The position numbers and the translations under genes were made by a program. DNA of 64,000 nt from the NCBI RefSeq assembly GCF_010384365.1, contig NZ_CP048397.1, positions 7,856,067 to 7,920,066 on the forward strand, written 5' to 3'. This document shows, one piece after another, positions 53,781 through 63,016 of this stretch. How positions within the stretch are numbered: the stretch's first letter is position 1; each line of letters opens with the position of its first letter. Source of the stretch: Streptomyces sp. S4.7 (GTDB lineage Bacteria > Actinomycetota > Actinomycetes > Streptomycetales > Streptomycetaceae). The notes beneath the pieces are model-generated. The model was not told the origin of the DNA, searched no databases, and saw nothing but the letters and a program-made list of their open reading frames with translations.

Positions 53781-56700
53781 GTGTCCTCCTCGCGTTCATC
53801 CCACACCGGTGAGGCGTCTTCCGGCGCTGCCGTGCCGGACAACCCCGCCCACGCTGCCCCGCCTGCAGCCTCGACGGAGCCGTCCGACCAGGCTCCGCGC
53901 TGGGCGGGCAACTGGCCCCTGAGTTTCCCGACATCTTCCACCCCGTCCGCAGCGGCCAAGACAGCCTCCGAAGACGCCGCGCGCCGACACGGCGAGGACA
54001 GTCAACTCGAGTCAGTTGAGGACCCGTTGACCAAGCCGGGAACAGCCTCCACCGCCTCTGACGAGGAAACACCACACGCCCTGGCGCGCACCGGCCCAGC
54101 GACGCTGCACGAGGCTCGCAGCACACTCAAGCAGCTGATCAACGCCGCCATCGAAGGGCACCCCACACCCCTGACGCGCGGCCCGCACCATGCACTGCTC
54201 ACCACTCCCGCCCACGCAACCGAACTGGGCTGGGACCTCACCGAAGCCCTCACCCACAGCTTCGCGGACACCCGCAAGAAGCTCGGGGACCTGATCCAGC
54301 ACGGAGCGGAGGGCCACCCCCAGGTGCTGTGCCGCCACAGGACCCCCGTCGCTGTACTGCTCCCCGCAGACGCGGACGGCACCCCCACCCCGCCCGCACC
54401 TCAAGCCGAGCCCGCACCCGACACAGCAGCCCCGGACTCCACACCACCTGCTAAGGGCCAGCAGGCAGTCCAGAAGACCACAGCAGCCGAAGCCGCCAGA
54501 GACTTCGCACCCGCGCTACCAACTACCCCTGCCGAAGCGGCCGCTGCACTCACCACGCCCTCAGAACCACAGCCGGAACCGGTGCCAGCAGCCCAAGACA
54601 CGTCTACACCTGCCCATACGCCCCCCGCCTCACCCGGCACCACCCCGACCACCCCCACCGGCTCGCCAGCCGCTACCACTCCAACCCCCGCCACCCCCAC
54701 ACCCGGCACTCCGACACTTCAGCACCCGGCCACACCGTCGACCGCCCTCCCCGTACCCCCCTCGGCCCCGCCCCAGTCGGGCCCGCCGGCCCCCACTCCC
54801 GTCACGCCCGATGCCGGTCACGAGACCACCATCCCGGCCAGCGCCCCACCAGCCATCACTGCGCCGCGCACCCCGCGACGTCTGGCCGCACTCGCCCAGG
54901 CCCTCGACACCGTCCTCCCCACCACCGTCCCCACCGGTGAAACCACCACGCCCACACCCCTGATGGGCCTGCCGACGGGCCTCCGCACCCTGGACGACGC
55001 CCTCGGCGGCCTCCAGCCCGGCCGCTTCTATCTCGTTGCCGCCGCCCCAGGCGCCGGATCCAGCCTGATCGCCACCGCCGCCGCACGCACCAGCGCCCTT
55101 GACCAGCACCAACCCGTCCTGTACGCCGCCTCCGGACTCACCCGCGCCGACATCGCCGCCCGCATCGTCGCCGCGCACCTGCCGGTCGACTACCGCCGCC
55201 TGCGAGCCAGCCGCCTCACCCCCACCGAGCAGGACGACACCGCAGCCCTCCACCACCACCTGGCCCAAGCTCCGCTGTACATCGACGACGGCACCGACCT
55301 GACCACCGGCGCGATCGCCGAAAGCGTCCCGGACCTGCCGGGCCTGGCCCTCGTCGTGGTCGACCGCCTGCAGACCACCGAAGATCCCCGGCTCCCGCTC
55401 TCCGGCCCGACTCAGATCACCGACGCCGCCCAAGCGCTCGCACACCTGGCCCGCACCCACGAACTTCCGGTCCTCGCCGCCGTCGACACTGACGACCCCC
55501 AGCTGATCGCCGCGCTCAGCCTCGATATCACCATCACCCTGACCCGCGACGCCGACCAGATCCACGCCACCATCACCGAACGCGACCTCGGCGCGCAGGC
55601 CACCCTCACTCTCCACGCCGACCTGGCCCACGCCCGCATCACCGACCCGGCCACCCCAGCGCCACAGGCACCACCCCAACCCCCGGCCGTGACCCCGCAC
55701 ACCCCCGCACAGCCCCCGCAGGCGCATCCCCAAGCCCCCACACCCACCGAGCCCGCCCCGACAGTCCACACCGCCGCTCCACGCAGGCCATCGCGCCACC
55801 GCACCAGCGCTCCACCCCTGGCCCCGCCCCAGGGCGGCTACGCAAGCCGGGACTACAGCTACTTCACCGGCATGATCACCCGCGCCGTCGATGAAGCCCT
55901 CCACGACCACGACGGTGACATCACGACCGCAACCGAAGCCCTGGTAAAAAAGGCCGTACCGAACGCAATGGCCCTGTTCGAAGCAACCCGCGTCGGCGGA
56001 AATTACGAACACACCGTCTACCCGGAAACCCTCGAATTCCTCCGAAAGAAAACCAAGGACGGCGCCGACGAAATCTGGGAAGGCCGCCACAACTGGACCA
56101 ACACCCGCCTCATGGACGCCCTCCAAAACGGCACCCACCACCCGATTACCGTCAACGCCCTCGACACCAACGCCAGCTTCCTGTCCGCCTTCAAGACCCA
56201 CCTGCCCATCGGCGCCCTGATCCACGACCCCTACGGCGGCTTCGACCCCAAACGCTCCGGCATCTACCGCCTCCCCACCCGCCCCACCTGGCACCACCCC
56301 CACCTGCCCGACCCCATCGGCAACCGCCGAGAAGACGGCCCCGTCCTCCTCGACGACGCCACCATCCGCCTCCTCATCCGCTGCGCCCGCCTCGGCCTGT
56401 GCGAGGCCCCACACATCACCGAATGCTGGACCTCCGGCACCAGCGAAGGCCTCCTGGAAAAATTCCGCCGGGTCCTGACCGAGGCCCGCGCAAACGCCAT
56501 CGAAGCCGACGACACGGTGACCGTCGAATACATCAAATCCATGTACTCGAAATTCACCTCCACCATCGGAGAATCAAGCGTCAACCGCGACATCCGCCGA
56601 CCCGACTGGATGCACATCATCCGCTCCCAGGCATTCGCCAACCTCTGGTACAAATCCCACCGCGTCCACAGCAACGGCCTGACCGTCGTCCGCGCCCGCG

Positions 56701-56816
56701 GCACCGACGAACTCCACGTCGCCGGCGACTGGCGCACGGTATTCACCGAAGGCCGCCTCACCACCCAGATGAAACAAAAAGACCAATACCCCTTGCCGAG
56801 GAAGAGCGCCCGATAG
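53781..56816 (+). CDS. Telomere-associated protein B: Phd-like repeats, DnaB-like helicase domain, PolB-like domain
   Basis: 1011 residues from GTG 53781, with TTGGAG 7 nt upstream (a GTG at 53685 is in frame). Order: two Phd/YefM-like segments (about 108-143 and 161-198, e.g. RKKLGDLIQHGAEGHPQVLC); a Pro/Thr-rich linker; a DnaB-C-like domain (about 395-600: GLPTGLRTLDDALGGLQPGR, damaged P-loop APGAGSS 422-428, VVVDRLQ 525-531); a second Pro-rich linker; and a C-terminal domain with polymerase-B-like motif A LDTNASFLSA (Asp795), motif B IKSMYSKFTST (918-928) and motif C RGTDELHVAGD (Asp976). No exonuclease or thumb is visible. The terminal-protein-like gene follows directly. Confidence 0.75.
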   Translation: MSSSRSSHTGEASSGAAVPDNPAHAAPPAASTEPSDQAPRWAGNWPLSFPTSSTPSAAAKTASEDAARRHGEDSQLESVEDPLTKPGTASTASDEETPHALARTGPATLHEARSTLKQLINAAIEGHPTPLTRGPHHALLTTPAHATELGWDLTEALTHSFADTRKKLGDLIQHGAEGHPQVLCRHRTPVAVLLPADADGTPTPPAPQAEPAPDTAAPDSTPPAKGQQAVQKTTAAEAARDFAPALPTTPAEAAAALTTPSEPQPEPVPAAQDTSTPAHTPPASPGTTPTTPTGSPAATTPTPATPTPGTPTLQHPATPSTALPVPPSAPPQSGPPAPTPVTPDAGHETTIPASAPPAITAPRTPRRLAALAQALDTVLPTTVPTGETTTPTPLMGLPTGLRTLDDALGGLQPGRFYLVAAAPGAGSSLIATAAARTSALDQHQPVLYAASGLTRADIAARIVAAHLPVDYRRLRASRLTPTEQDDTAALHHHLAQAPLYIDDGTDLTTGAIAESVPDLPGLALVVVDRLQTTEDPRLPLSGPTQITDAAQALAHLARTHELPVLAAVDTDDPQLIAALSLDITITLTRDADQIHATITERDLGAQATLTLHADLAHARITDPATPAPQAPPQPPAVTPHTPAQPPQAHPQAPTPTEPAPTVHTAAPRRPSRHRTSAPPLAPPQGGYASRDYSYFTGMITRAVDEALHDHDGDITTATEALVKKAVPNAMALFEATRVGGNYEHTVYPETLEFLRKKTKDGADEIWEGRHNWTNTRLMDALQNGTHHPITVNALDTNASFLSAFKTHLPIGALIHDPYGGFDPKRSGIYRLPTRPTWHHPHLPDPIGNRREDGPVLLDDATIRLLIRCARLGLCEAPHITECWTSGTSEGLLEKFRRVLTEARANAIEADDTVTVEYIKSMYSKFTSTIGESSVNRDIRRPDWMHIIRSQAFANLWYKSHRVHSNGLTVVRARGTDELHVAGDWRTVFTEGRLTTQMKQKDQYPLPRKSAR

Positions 56817-57437
56817 ATGTCGACCGACGGATGGAAAAACTTCGGCAACTACGGCGCAGACCGCGACCCCGGAAACGTCCACGGCAAAATCGCCCTCGCC
56901 CGCGCCCTCGAAGACGCCCTCGAACGCATGATCATCGACGGCGGAATCAAATCCCCAGCCGACACCCGCCGCGGCCTGAAAGCCCGCATGCGCTACCTCA
57001 CCACCACCAAAGGCGGCCCCCAAGCCCTGGCCGACGCTGGCATCCGCGCCACCCCCGCCACCATTCGCGCCTGGACCCGCGGCACCCAGCGCCCACGCCA
57101 AGCCAACCTCGAAGCGATCGACACCGCCTACTGGAACCTGCGCGCCCACAACGTGCTCACCAACCCCGGCGCCCTCAAGCAACACCTCAACCGCAACGGC
57201 CGCGGCACCCGCATCGAGATCCACCCCGTCAACCAGGCCACCGTCGACGAGCCACGCCGCCGCGCCAACCTGAGGAGCCAGCACCGGCAGGTCCGCTACA
57301 TCTGGGACGACGCCGTCGACGCCCTCGTCGCCAGCGATCTGGATGCCATGGGAGACCTCTGGGACGATGTCATTGCCGAACTCGACTCCGACTGGGGCGC
57401 CTACACCTACGTCTCCTACATCGGCATCGGCGCCTGA
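56817..57437 (+). CDS. Terminal-protein-like (Tpg-like) protein B
   Basis: 206 residues; the ATG directly follows the TAG of the upstream gene, as in module A. Shared features are RRGLKARMRYLTTTKGG, the HTH-like IRATPATIRAWTRGTQRPRQ, LEAIDTAYWNLRAHNVL, TRIEIHPVNQ and an acidic, aromatic C-terminus (DWGAYTYVSYIGIGA). I infer a primer/cap protein for the DNA 5' end working with the polymerase-like protein. Confidence in the family is moderate, because overall similarity to archetypal Tpg is low. Confidence 0.68.
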   Translation: MSTDGWKNFGNYGADRDPGNVHGKIALARALEDALERMIIDGGIKSPADTRRGLKARMRYLTTTKGGPQALADAGIRATPATIRAWTRGTQRPRQANLEAIDTAYWNLRAHNVLTNPGALKQHLNRNGRGTRIEIHPVNQATVDEPRRRANLRSQHRQVRYIWDDAVDALVASDLDAMGDLWDDVIAELDSDWGAYTYVSYIGIGA

Positions 57438-57753
57438 TGGTCTGCGGGGGAGTGCTAGTTGAACGTCGTCGTCTGGGCGTCAGTGGCGCAGGCGCGGTGA
57501 CTTGGTCGTTGACGCTGACGGACTGCACTCACTCGTTGCTGGCATGAGTGACGAAGGACCATGTCATTCTCACGCCAACCACCACCAACGCGCCCTCGGT
57601 CGGCGCCGCGTTGGGTTCACATGAATCCTCCATGCTGGAGAGTCCGGGCCGGCTGCCGGGAGCGGTGCCGGCCCGGCAGGTCGTCCGCCCAGTGCGGACC
57701 GTCAGTCGAGACGCTACCCGGGGCGCGAGGACCGCACCCCGGACGCAACGGGC
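57438..57753. other. Intergenic region after module B
   Basis: 316 bp between the terminal-protein-like gene and the convergent ATPase remnant. I see no conserved coding segment and no strong hairpin. Confidence 0.5.
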
Positions 57754-58527
57754 TCAGTTCCTGTCAGTGTCACGGTCTCCGCAGACGTCCTCCTGAGAGC
57801 ACCCCGGATGCCCGCTGAGCAGCCAGACGCGCACTCGCATCTGCAGCCACCAGACCCGGGCCCGTACACGGGCCCGCACCCACTCGGAGCCGGCCCGCAC
57901 CTTACCCCTCCACCAGGACAGGGAGGGCGGCACGAAGAAGAACAAGACACTCGCGAGCAGGAGCAAGGACGCGGGGGAATGCAGGACAGTGCAGAACAAG
58001 GCGACCTCGTATGGGAAGAGCGGGCACTCAGCGCGCCGCGCCCCGCCTTCGCTGGAGCCGCCGGTCAACCGCCGGAACGGCCCGTATCCGGCACAGAACC
58101 AGCCGATCGGGTTCTCCACCCACGGCCCGCGAGGGCCACTCTTGCCGGTACCCAGCGGTGCCATCACAGGCCGAGGAGCATGACGATCAGGCTCAGGGTG
58201 TGTCCACCGCAGGCCCAAAGAGATCTCACCTTGAGGCTTGTTGCCCGATCCCGTAAAGCCATCGTTCACCGGGTCGCTGACGACGTGGACCTCCACCTCC
58301 CCCTTCTTGGCACGCGTCGAGATCCAGCCGGTGAAGTCCGACACCAGCGCCCGCGCGACCGCCGGTCCACCCAGTGCCAGGGCGATCGACTGCAGCACAG
58401 TGGATTTGCCCGAACTGTTGCGACCCGCAAGCACCGTCCAGCCGCTACGCCCAGGCAAGATCAGATCGGCCGCCCGCCTACCGGTGAAGCCCTTGATGTT
58501 CCTGAGCTGGACCCTCGTGACATACAC
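57754..58527 (-). pseudogene. AAA ATPase (RecF/OLD-like) N-terminal fragment
   Basis: From GTG 58527: YVTRVQLRNIKGF, Walker A LAGRNSSGKSTVLQSIALAL, and GWFCAGYGPFRRLTG, typical of the start of SMC/RecF-like AAA ATPases. After about residue 175 the frame turns into unrelated hydrophobic and Arg-rich sequence, and no signature or Walker B region follows. The gene is truncated. It may once have formed an operon or defence pair with the AlbA_2 protein, but this is not shown. Confidence 0.65.
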
Positions 58528-58732
58528 CCGCGCTCTGCCTCCATCCTCCGCCTCGCCCCCACACGAACAGAGCCTCGCGGGGCACCAATGCCTTACATTC
58601 TCACGCCCCCACCAAAGGCGACGCTGCTGGCCAGGACGACGAGCACAGCAACGCCGCCCCTGCGGCGACCATCCGCAGCTGACAACGACAACCACACACG
58701 GCCGGCTTCCCCGGCCGACGCGCGCCCTCCCA

Positions 58733-60559
58733 CTACAGCAGCCCCGCCTCCGCATGGACGTGACCGAAAGCCTGCGCCATATGGACCACCGCGCGGCGCA
58801 TTACGTCCTGGCGCTCGACACGCCGCATGGAGGGCTCGGCGGTGATCGTGACTGCCATCTCCCGCCGGGAGCTGCGGCCGCCGGGACCGAGCTGCTCGAA
58901 GTCGACGAACGACGACAGAGCGGGAGCCACATCGACGTCGTCATACCGTTCGGCGCTCAGCCGCAGCTCGGTCGTGGGCGGTGCCGCCCACCGCCGAAGG
59001 GCCAGGACGCCGAAGACCGCAGGCAGCAGCTCAGCCGCCATCTCCCATGCGTGGAAGAGGACGTCCTGGGCCTCCTCGAAGCCCAGCGGTACGCCCCGAT
59101 GGCCGCCCAGCGCTGCCATCCAGGCCGCCGCGTCCTCGACCAGCACGTCTGCGCAGGACACGACAGCAGAGTCCATCACACCGGGGAGCGTGATCATGGC
59201 GGCGGCCGTCACGGCCGGGCGCCTGTCCGGGGCGGTGACCACACTCGTATAGCTTGCGGCGTGCAGCGAGTTGTCGTGCGGGCCCGCCTTCCACCGGGCC
59301 GCAGGAAGGCTGCCGCCGCGCCGCTGGGACAGCAGGGTCACCGCACCGGCCAGCGCACTGTGCGGCAGGTGCTGCTCCAGGTCCTGGCGCCGCGTTCGGG
59401 TGATCTCCAGAGCGGGGGTGTCGGTCCAGGGAAGCGTCACCAGGGCGCGCAGGCGCAGCTGCGGCGGCGGCACCTGGCTCGTCCACCATTGTGCGGACCG
59501 GGTCTGCTCAAGGCTGAAGCGCACAGCGGGCTCCCACCGCCATCCATCCGTCTGCGAGCGCACCAGACGGCCAGCGCCCCACGTGCCGCCGTCCAGGTCC
59601 ACCCGCACGGCGTCGGCGGCCACCACCCACGCCCGCCCTCCCTCGCCCGCTCCCGGCGGTACGGGGTAGCCGATCGCCGCCAGCGGATCCCCGCCGACAT
59701 TGCTGCGGCCTGCGGTGACGATCGCCTGCCACACAGGCGCGACGACCACGACCGGCGGGTGCGGAGGAGCCACGCACAGCACCCACCCCGCCTCCCCGTC
59801 CCGGGCAGGGCCCAGATCCTGCAGCGCAGCCGCCCCGTGACGGTACGCCTCACCCACCGGGGCCCCAAGACCCGCACCGGCCAGTTCCTCGTACGCCTCC
59901 CGCATCTCCCGCTCCCACGCGGGCAGGCCCTGCCCCACGCGCACAGCAGCCGGCCCCGACGGGGAGTGGGCGACGGCTTCGCGCAGGAGCCTCGACAGCG
60001 TCTCGGCGGTGGGCATACCAGAGGTGGCGACACCCGCGGAGAGCAGGCGCTGGATTTCGGTGCGCGCGAGCCAGTGTGTCCCGTCGGCCTCGCGCACGGG
60101 CACCGCGACCGTGTCCGTGCGCGGCGCACCAGGCTTGCCGACCGGTGCCGCGACGACGAACAGGGTGCCCGCCTGCTGCGCAGGTACGTCGATGTAGAGC
60201 ACGCGACAGCCCTGCTGGTCGTCGGACCACTCCACGCTGACCCCGCGCGGAGCAGGGGTGATGTGCGCGCGGATCAGCTTGCGGATTTGGTCGCGGTCGA
60301 CCGAGGCGCGGTGGACCGGGATGATCTGGTCGAGGATCTCCACGTCGTCCACCACGCGCGTGCCGATGCCCAGCACGAGGACACCACCGCCACCGTTGGC
60401 GAAGGCGCAGACGTCCTTGGCGAGTTCCTCCACAGCGCGCGGCTCACGCGGCTCGTACGGAACCGCCTTGGCGTCCAGCCACTGCCCCTCCGGCTGCTCC
60501 AGCAGCAGATCGGGCTTCTGCGCGCGCAGCGCAGCACGGACGGCTTCGAGATCCATCAT
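58733..60559 (-). CDS. AlbA_2 (Schlafen-like) domain protein
   Basis: 608 residues from ATG 60559 (a GTG two codons upstream is possible). The N-terminus carries an AlbA_2 domain: QWLDAKAVPYEPREPRAVEE then LAKDVCAFANGGGGVLVLGI, and a DPRxxV-like part. These domains bind nucleic acids or nucleotides and are found in regulators and defence proteins. The remaining ~450 residues are beta-rich and unrecognised (WWTSQVPPPQLRLRALVTLP). It is convergent with module B and lies about 3.5 kb from the window end. Confidence 0.7.
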   Translation of the reverse strand: MMDLEAVRAALRAQKPDLLLEQPEGQWLDAKAVPYEPREPRAVEELAKDVCAFANGGGGVLVLGIGTRVVDDVEILDQIIPVHRASVDRDQIRKLIRAHITPAPRGVSVEWSDDQQGCRVLYIDVPAQQAGTLFVVAAPVGKPGAPRTDTVAVPVREADGTHWLARTEIQRLLSAGVATSGMPTAETLSRLLREAVAHSPSGPAAVRVGQGLPAWEREMREAYEELAGAGLGAPVGEAYRHGAAALQDLGPARDGEAGWVLCVAPPHPPVVVVAPVWQAIVTAGRSNVGGDPLAAIGYPVPPGAGEGGRAWVVAADAVRVDLDGGTWGAGRLVRSQTDGWRWEPAVRFSLEQTRSAQWWTSQVPPPQLRLRALVTLPWTDTPALEITRTRRQDLEQHLPHSALAGAVTLLSQRRGGSLPAARWKAGPHDNSLHAASYTSVVTAPDRRPAVTAAAMITLPGVMDSAVVSCADVLVEDAAAWMAALGGHRGVPLGFEEAQDVLFHAWEMAAELLPAVFGVLALRRWAAPPTTELRLSAERYDDVDVAPALSSFVDFEQLGPGGRSSRREMAVTITAEPSMRRVERQDVMRRAVVHMAQAFGHVHAEAGLL

Positions 60560-60862
60560 CGACACCCCGAAAGTATCCCGGCCAGAACTTGCCCAGCCGA
60601 TCGAATTCCCCAACTCCGCACGGCCGAGGACACCAAACAGCCACCCACCCCGGCCGCTCGCTCTGATGGTTCTCCGCGCCCGGCTGCACGAAGACCAACG
60701 TCCGCCCGCACACCCTGCAGCTCCTGGCCTCCGTTCAGGCCAGGCGGCGACTGTCACGCAACGAACCGACCATGCCAAGACACACGAGCATCGGTTTGCC
60801 GCAAGGCGACTGATGCACCGGAACCCCGGGCAACCACCAGCCCGGCTTCCTAAGACGTCGTT

Positions 60863-61318
60863 TCATTTGGTTAGGCGGCGGTGGCAGATGAGTGTGGCTG
60901 CGATGCCGACGAAGGCGAGGAAGTGCTCGGCTTTGCGTTCGTAGCGGCGGTGGAGGCGTCGGCAGCCGGCCAGCCACGAGACGGTCCGTTCTACGACCCA
61001 TCGGTGGCGGCCGAGCCGCTGTGAACTCTCGACACCTTTGCGGGCGATGCGGTGGGTGATACCGCGACTGCGGAGCCATCGGCGCAGGTGGTTGTAGTCA
61101 TAGCCCTTGTCGGCATGCAGTTTGCCGGGCCGCCGGCGGCGGGGGCCACGCCGGGAGCGGATGGGCGGAATGCCGCGCACGAGCGGCTCCAGGCCCTGGC
61201 TGTCGTGCGTGTTCGCGCCGGAAATTCCCAGCGACAGCGGAAGACCGTTCCGGTCGGTGATCAGGTGGATTTTCGAACCCGCCTTGCCACGGTCGGTCGG
61301 ATTCGGTCCCGTCAGTGA
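60863..61318 (-). CDS. IS5-family transposase, OrfB part
   Basis: Continues in the -1 frame from the A4G5 run with no start codon of its own: GSLTGPNPTDRGKAGSKIHL, GLPLSLGISGANTHDSQGL, LHADKGYDYNHLRRWL (second Asp) and HRWVVERTVSWLAGCRRLHR (Glu), completing the DDE core. Internal GTG codons could give a shorter protein. Expressed as a fusion with OrfA. Confidence 0.88.
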   Translation of the reverse strand, partial: SLTGPNPTDRGKAGSKIHLITDRNGLPLSLGISGANTHDSQGLEPLVRGIPPIRSRRGPRRRRPGKLHADKGYDYNHLRRWLRSRGITHRIARKGVESSQRLGRHRWVVERTVSWLAGCRRLHRRYERKAEHFLAFVGIAATLICHRRLTK

Positions 61319-61698
61319 CCCCCTTTTGCCGCCCGGACACTGACGGAATCAATCGCGCAACGCGACCAGTCCAGCTCACCGCGGGCACCGAGCTCATCAA
61401 GGACAACACGGTGCAGCCGGGCCCACACCCGCGCTTGCGACCACTGCGCGAACCGCCGGTAGACCGTGGGCCAGGCCGGCCCGAACACCGGCGGCAACTG
61501 CCGCCACGTACAGCCCGACGTGGCCACGAACAAGATCGCCGCCAAAACCTCACGATCACCCGCCCGAGCCCGGCCACCACCCTGCGGACGTATCACCTCC
61601 GTCGGCGGCACCACCCGACGGAACAACACCCACAACTCATCCGGCACCAACCGCACAACAAGACTCGTCACACACTGCCCAACGACCCACCCAGCCAA
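61312..61698 (-). CDS. IS5-family transposase, OrfA part
   Basis: 128 residues: VPDELWVLFRRVVPP, then AILFVATSGCTWRQLPPVFG, the DUF4096-type N-terminal domain of two-frame IS5 transposases, and the first catalytic Asp region CAIDSVSVRAAKGG. The frame ends shortly after A4G5 (gcaaaaggggg), the likely -1 slippage site leading into orfB. Confidence 0.9.
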   Translation of the reverse strand: MAGWVVGQCVTSLVVRLVPDELWVLFRRVVPPTEVIRPQGGGRARAGDREVLAAILFVATSGCTWRQLPPVFGPAWPTVYRRFAQWSQARVWARLHRVVLDELGARGELDWSRCAIDSVSVRAAKGGH

Positions 61699-61873
61699 AG
61701 GAAACGACGTCTAACCTCGATCTTTCTTGAGGGTCCGCCGACGGAGTCGGTGGATCCTTTTGCTTTCCGGAGCTGATGCCGGGCGGGCCGGTGGCCCGGC
61801 TGTCGCGTCGGGTGGGCGCCGGGTTCCACTGCCCGGGGCGGGTGATGCTGTCGCAGGGACGGTGGGTTGCTGG

Positions 61874-62931
61874 TCAGCCGGGGTTGGGCAGGAGCGCGAG
61901 CCGTTCAAGGGCGGCGGTGATCTCGCCGGTCCAGGGCCAGTGCCGGGCGAGGCGGAGAATCCTGCGCCGACCGGTGGTGACGAGCTGGCCGGCTGCGGAG
62001 AACAGGCGGAACCGCAAGCGACGCGGTTCCCAGAGCCTCGTCCGGCCGGTCAGGGCGAGCATGGGCATCCAGGCCAGCAGGTCGAGCGCGATTTGGACGA
62101 TCTCCATCCAGACCCGGTTCTGGGCGGTGTCGTGCAGGGGCAGGTTGCGCAGGCCGGTGGCCCGGGCGGCCCGGATCCGGTCCTCGGCCCGTGCCCGGAG
62201 CCGGTGACGCAGCTCGAGCTCGGCGATCGGCCGGCTGGTGGTGTTGGTCGCGAAGCACGTGATCCGCATGCCGTCCGCGTCCGTGATCCTCAACTGGGCG
62301 CCGGGATGGGGCCGTTCCTTTCGGACGATGAGCCGCATGCCCTGGGGCCAGCCGTCCAGGAGCTTGCCGGTGAGCTCGGCGACCCAGGCCCCGTCCCGGG
62401 TCTCACCGTCGGCCTCGACGGCCGGGGTCCAGGCTGAGGCGGGGACCTTCAGCACGTGTTCGTGGATCGTTTCGGTGACCGTCATGCCGACCGAGTAGGA
62501 CAGCCATCGGCCCCGCTTCGCGAGCCAGGACACGAAGTCGTGGGTGCCGCCGGCGGAGTCCGTGCGGATCAGCGTCTGCCGTCCTCGTCGGTAGCGCTTG
62601 GGTAGTTGGGCCAGGGCGAGTTGGGCGGTGGTGATGTGGTCGGCGGCGGTGTTGGAGCCCGCGTTTCCCGGTCGGAGGAGGGCGGCGACGGGCTCTCCGG
62701 TTCCGCCCGGTCCGTGGTCGACGAAGGCCGTCAGCGGGTGATGGCCGTAGGTCTTCTTCGATTGTGGACGGCCCGCCGCTTCCGCCACGGAGCCAGAGCT
62801 GCGGATATCGCCTGGTCAAGGCCCGTCTTGCGGACCGTCTCCAGCAGCAGGACCGCACCGGCCTGCGAGACCACCTGCCGACCGTCTCCCTGGACACGGA
62901 CACGTGGGTACGACGAGATAGGCTCTCTCAC
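61874..62931 (-). pseudogene. IS1380-family transposase with internal deletion
   Basis: The start (62931: VRVQGDGRQVVSQAGAVLLL, AALAPWRKRRAVH) and the rear (SKKTYGHHPLTAFVDHGPGG, LIRTDSAGGTHDFVSWLA, WMEIVQIALDLLAWMPML) belong to one IS1380-type transposase. They meet near 62760 with a change of frame. About 100 codons are missing, including the segment with the first catalytic Asp (usual VVDLDGVLV). Without it the protein cannot transpose the element. Exact ends were not resolved. Confidence 0.8.
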
Positions 62932-63016
62932 CTGGAAAGTGCTCTTTTCCTTGCAGCCAACAGGACCCTCAGCAAGTCCTATCGTTGCAGGTCAAGGGCA
63001 CTTTCCGTGTTTCTGA

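Larger units (their letters stand above)
60854..61711 (-). mobile_element. IS5-family element with TAA target duplication
   Basis: 858 bp. The ends are inverted repeats GACGTCGTTTCATTTGG and CCAAAGGAAACGACGTC (16 of 17 matching). TAA flanks it on both sides (60851-60853 and 61712-61714), the 3-bp duplication known for part of the IS5 family. Two overlapping frames encode the transposase, probably joined by -1 frameshifting. It looks complete and possibly active. Confidence 0.88.

Noticed and set aside
54600..54900. Pro/Thr-rich stretch considered as a sign of a non-coding region or frameshift
   Set aside because: The frame stays open and the stretch links two recognisable domains; a second similar linker occurs at 55640-55800.
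48163..57437. Naming the terminal-protein-like genes tpg and the large genes tap
   Set aside because: The general design agrees, but the sequences differ clearly from the archetypal pair as I know it, so no gene symbol was assigned.
58238..60853. An 871-codon plus-strand frame over the AlbA_2 gene
   Set aside because: The minus strand carries the AlbA_2 domain and a plausible start; the plus frame is Arg/His/Pro-rich noise.
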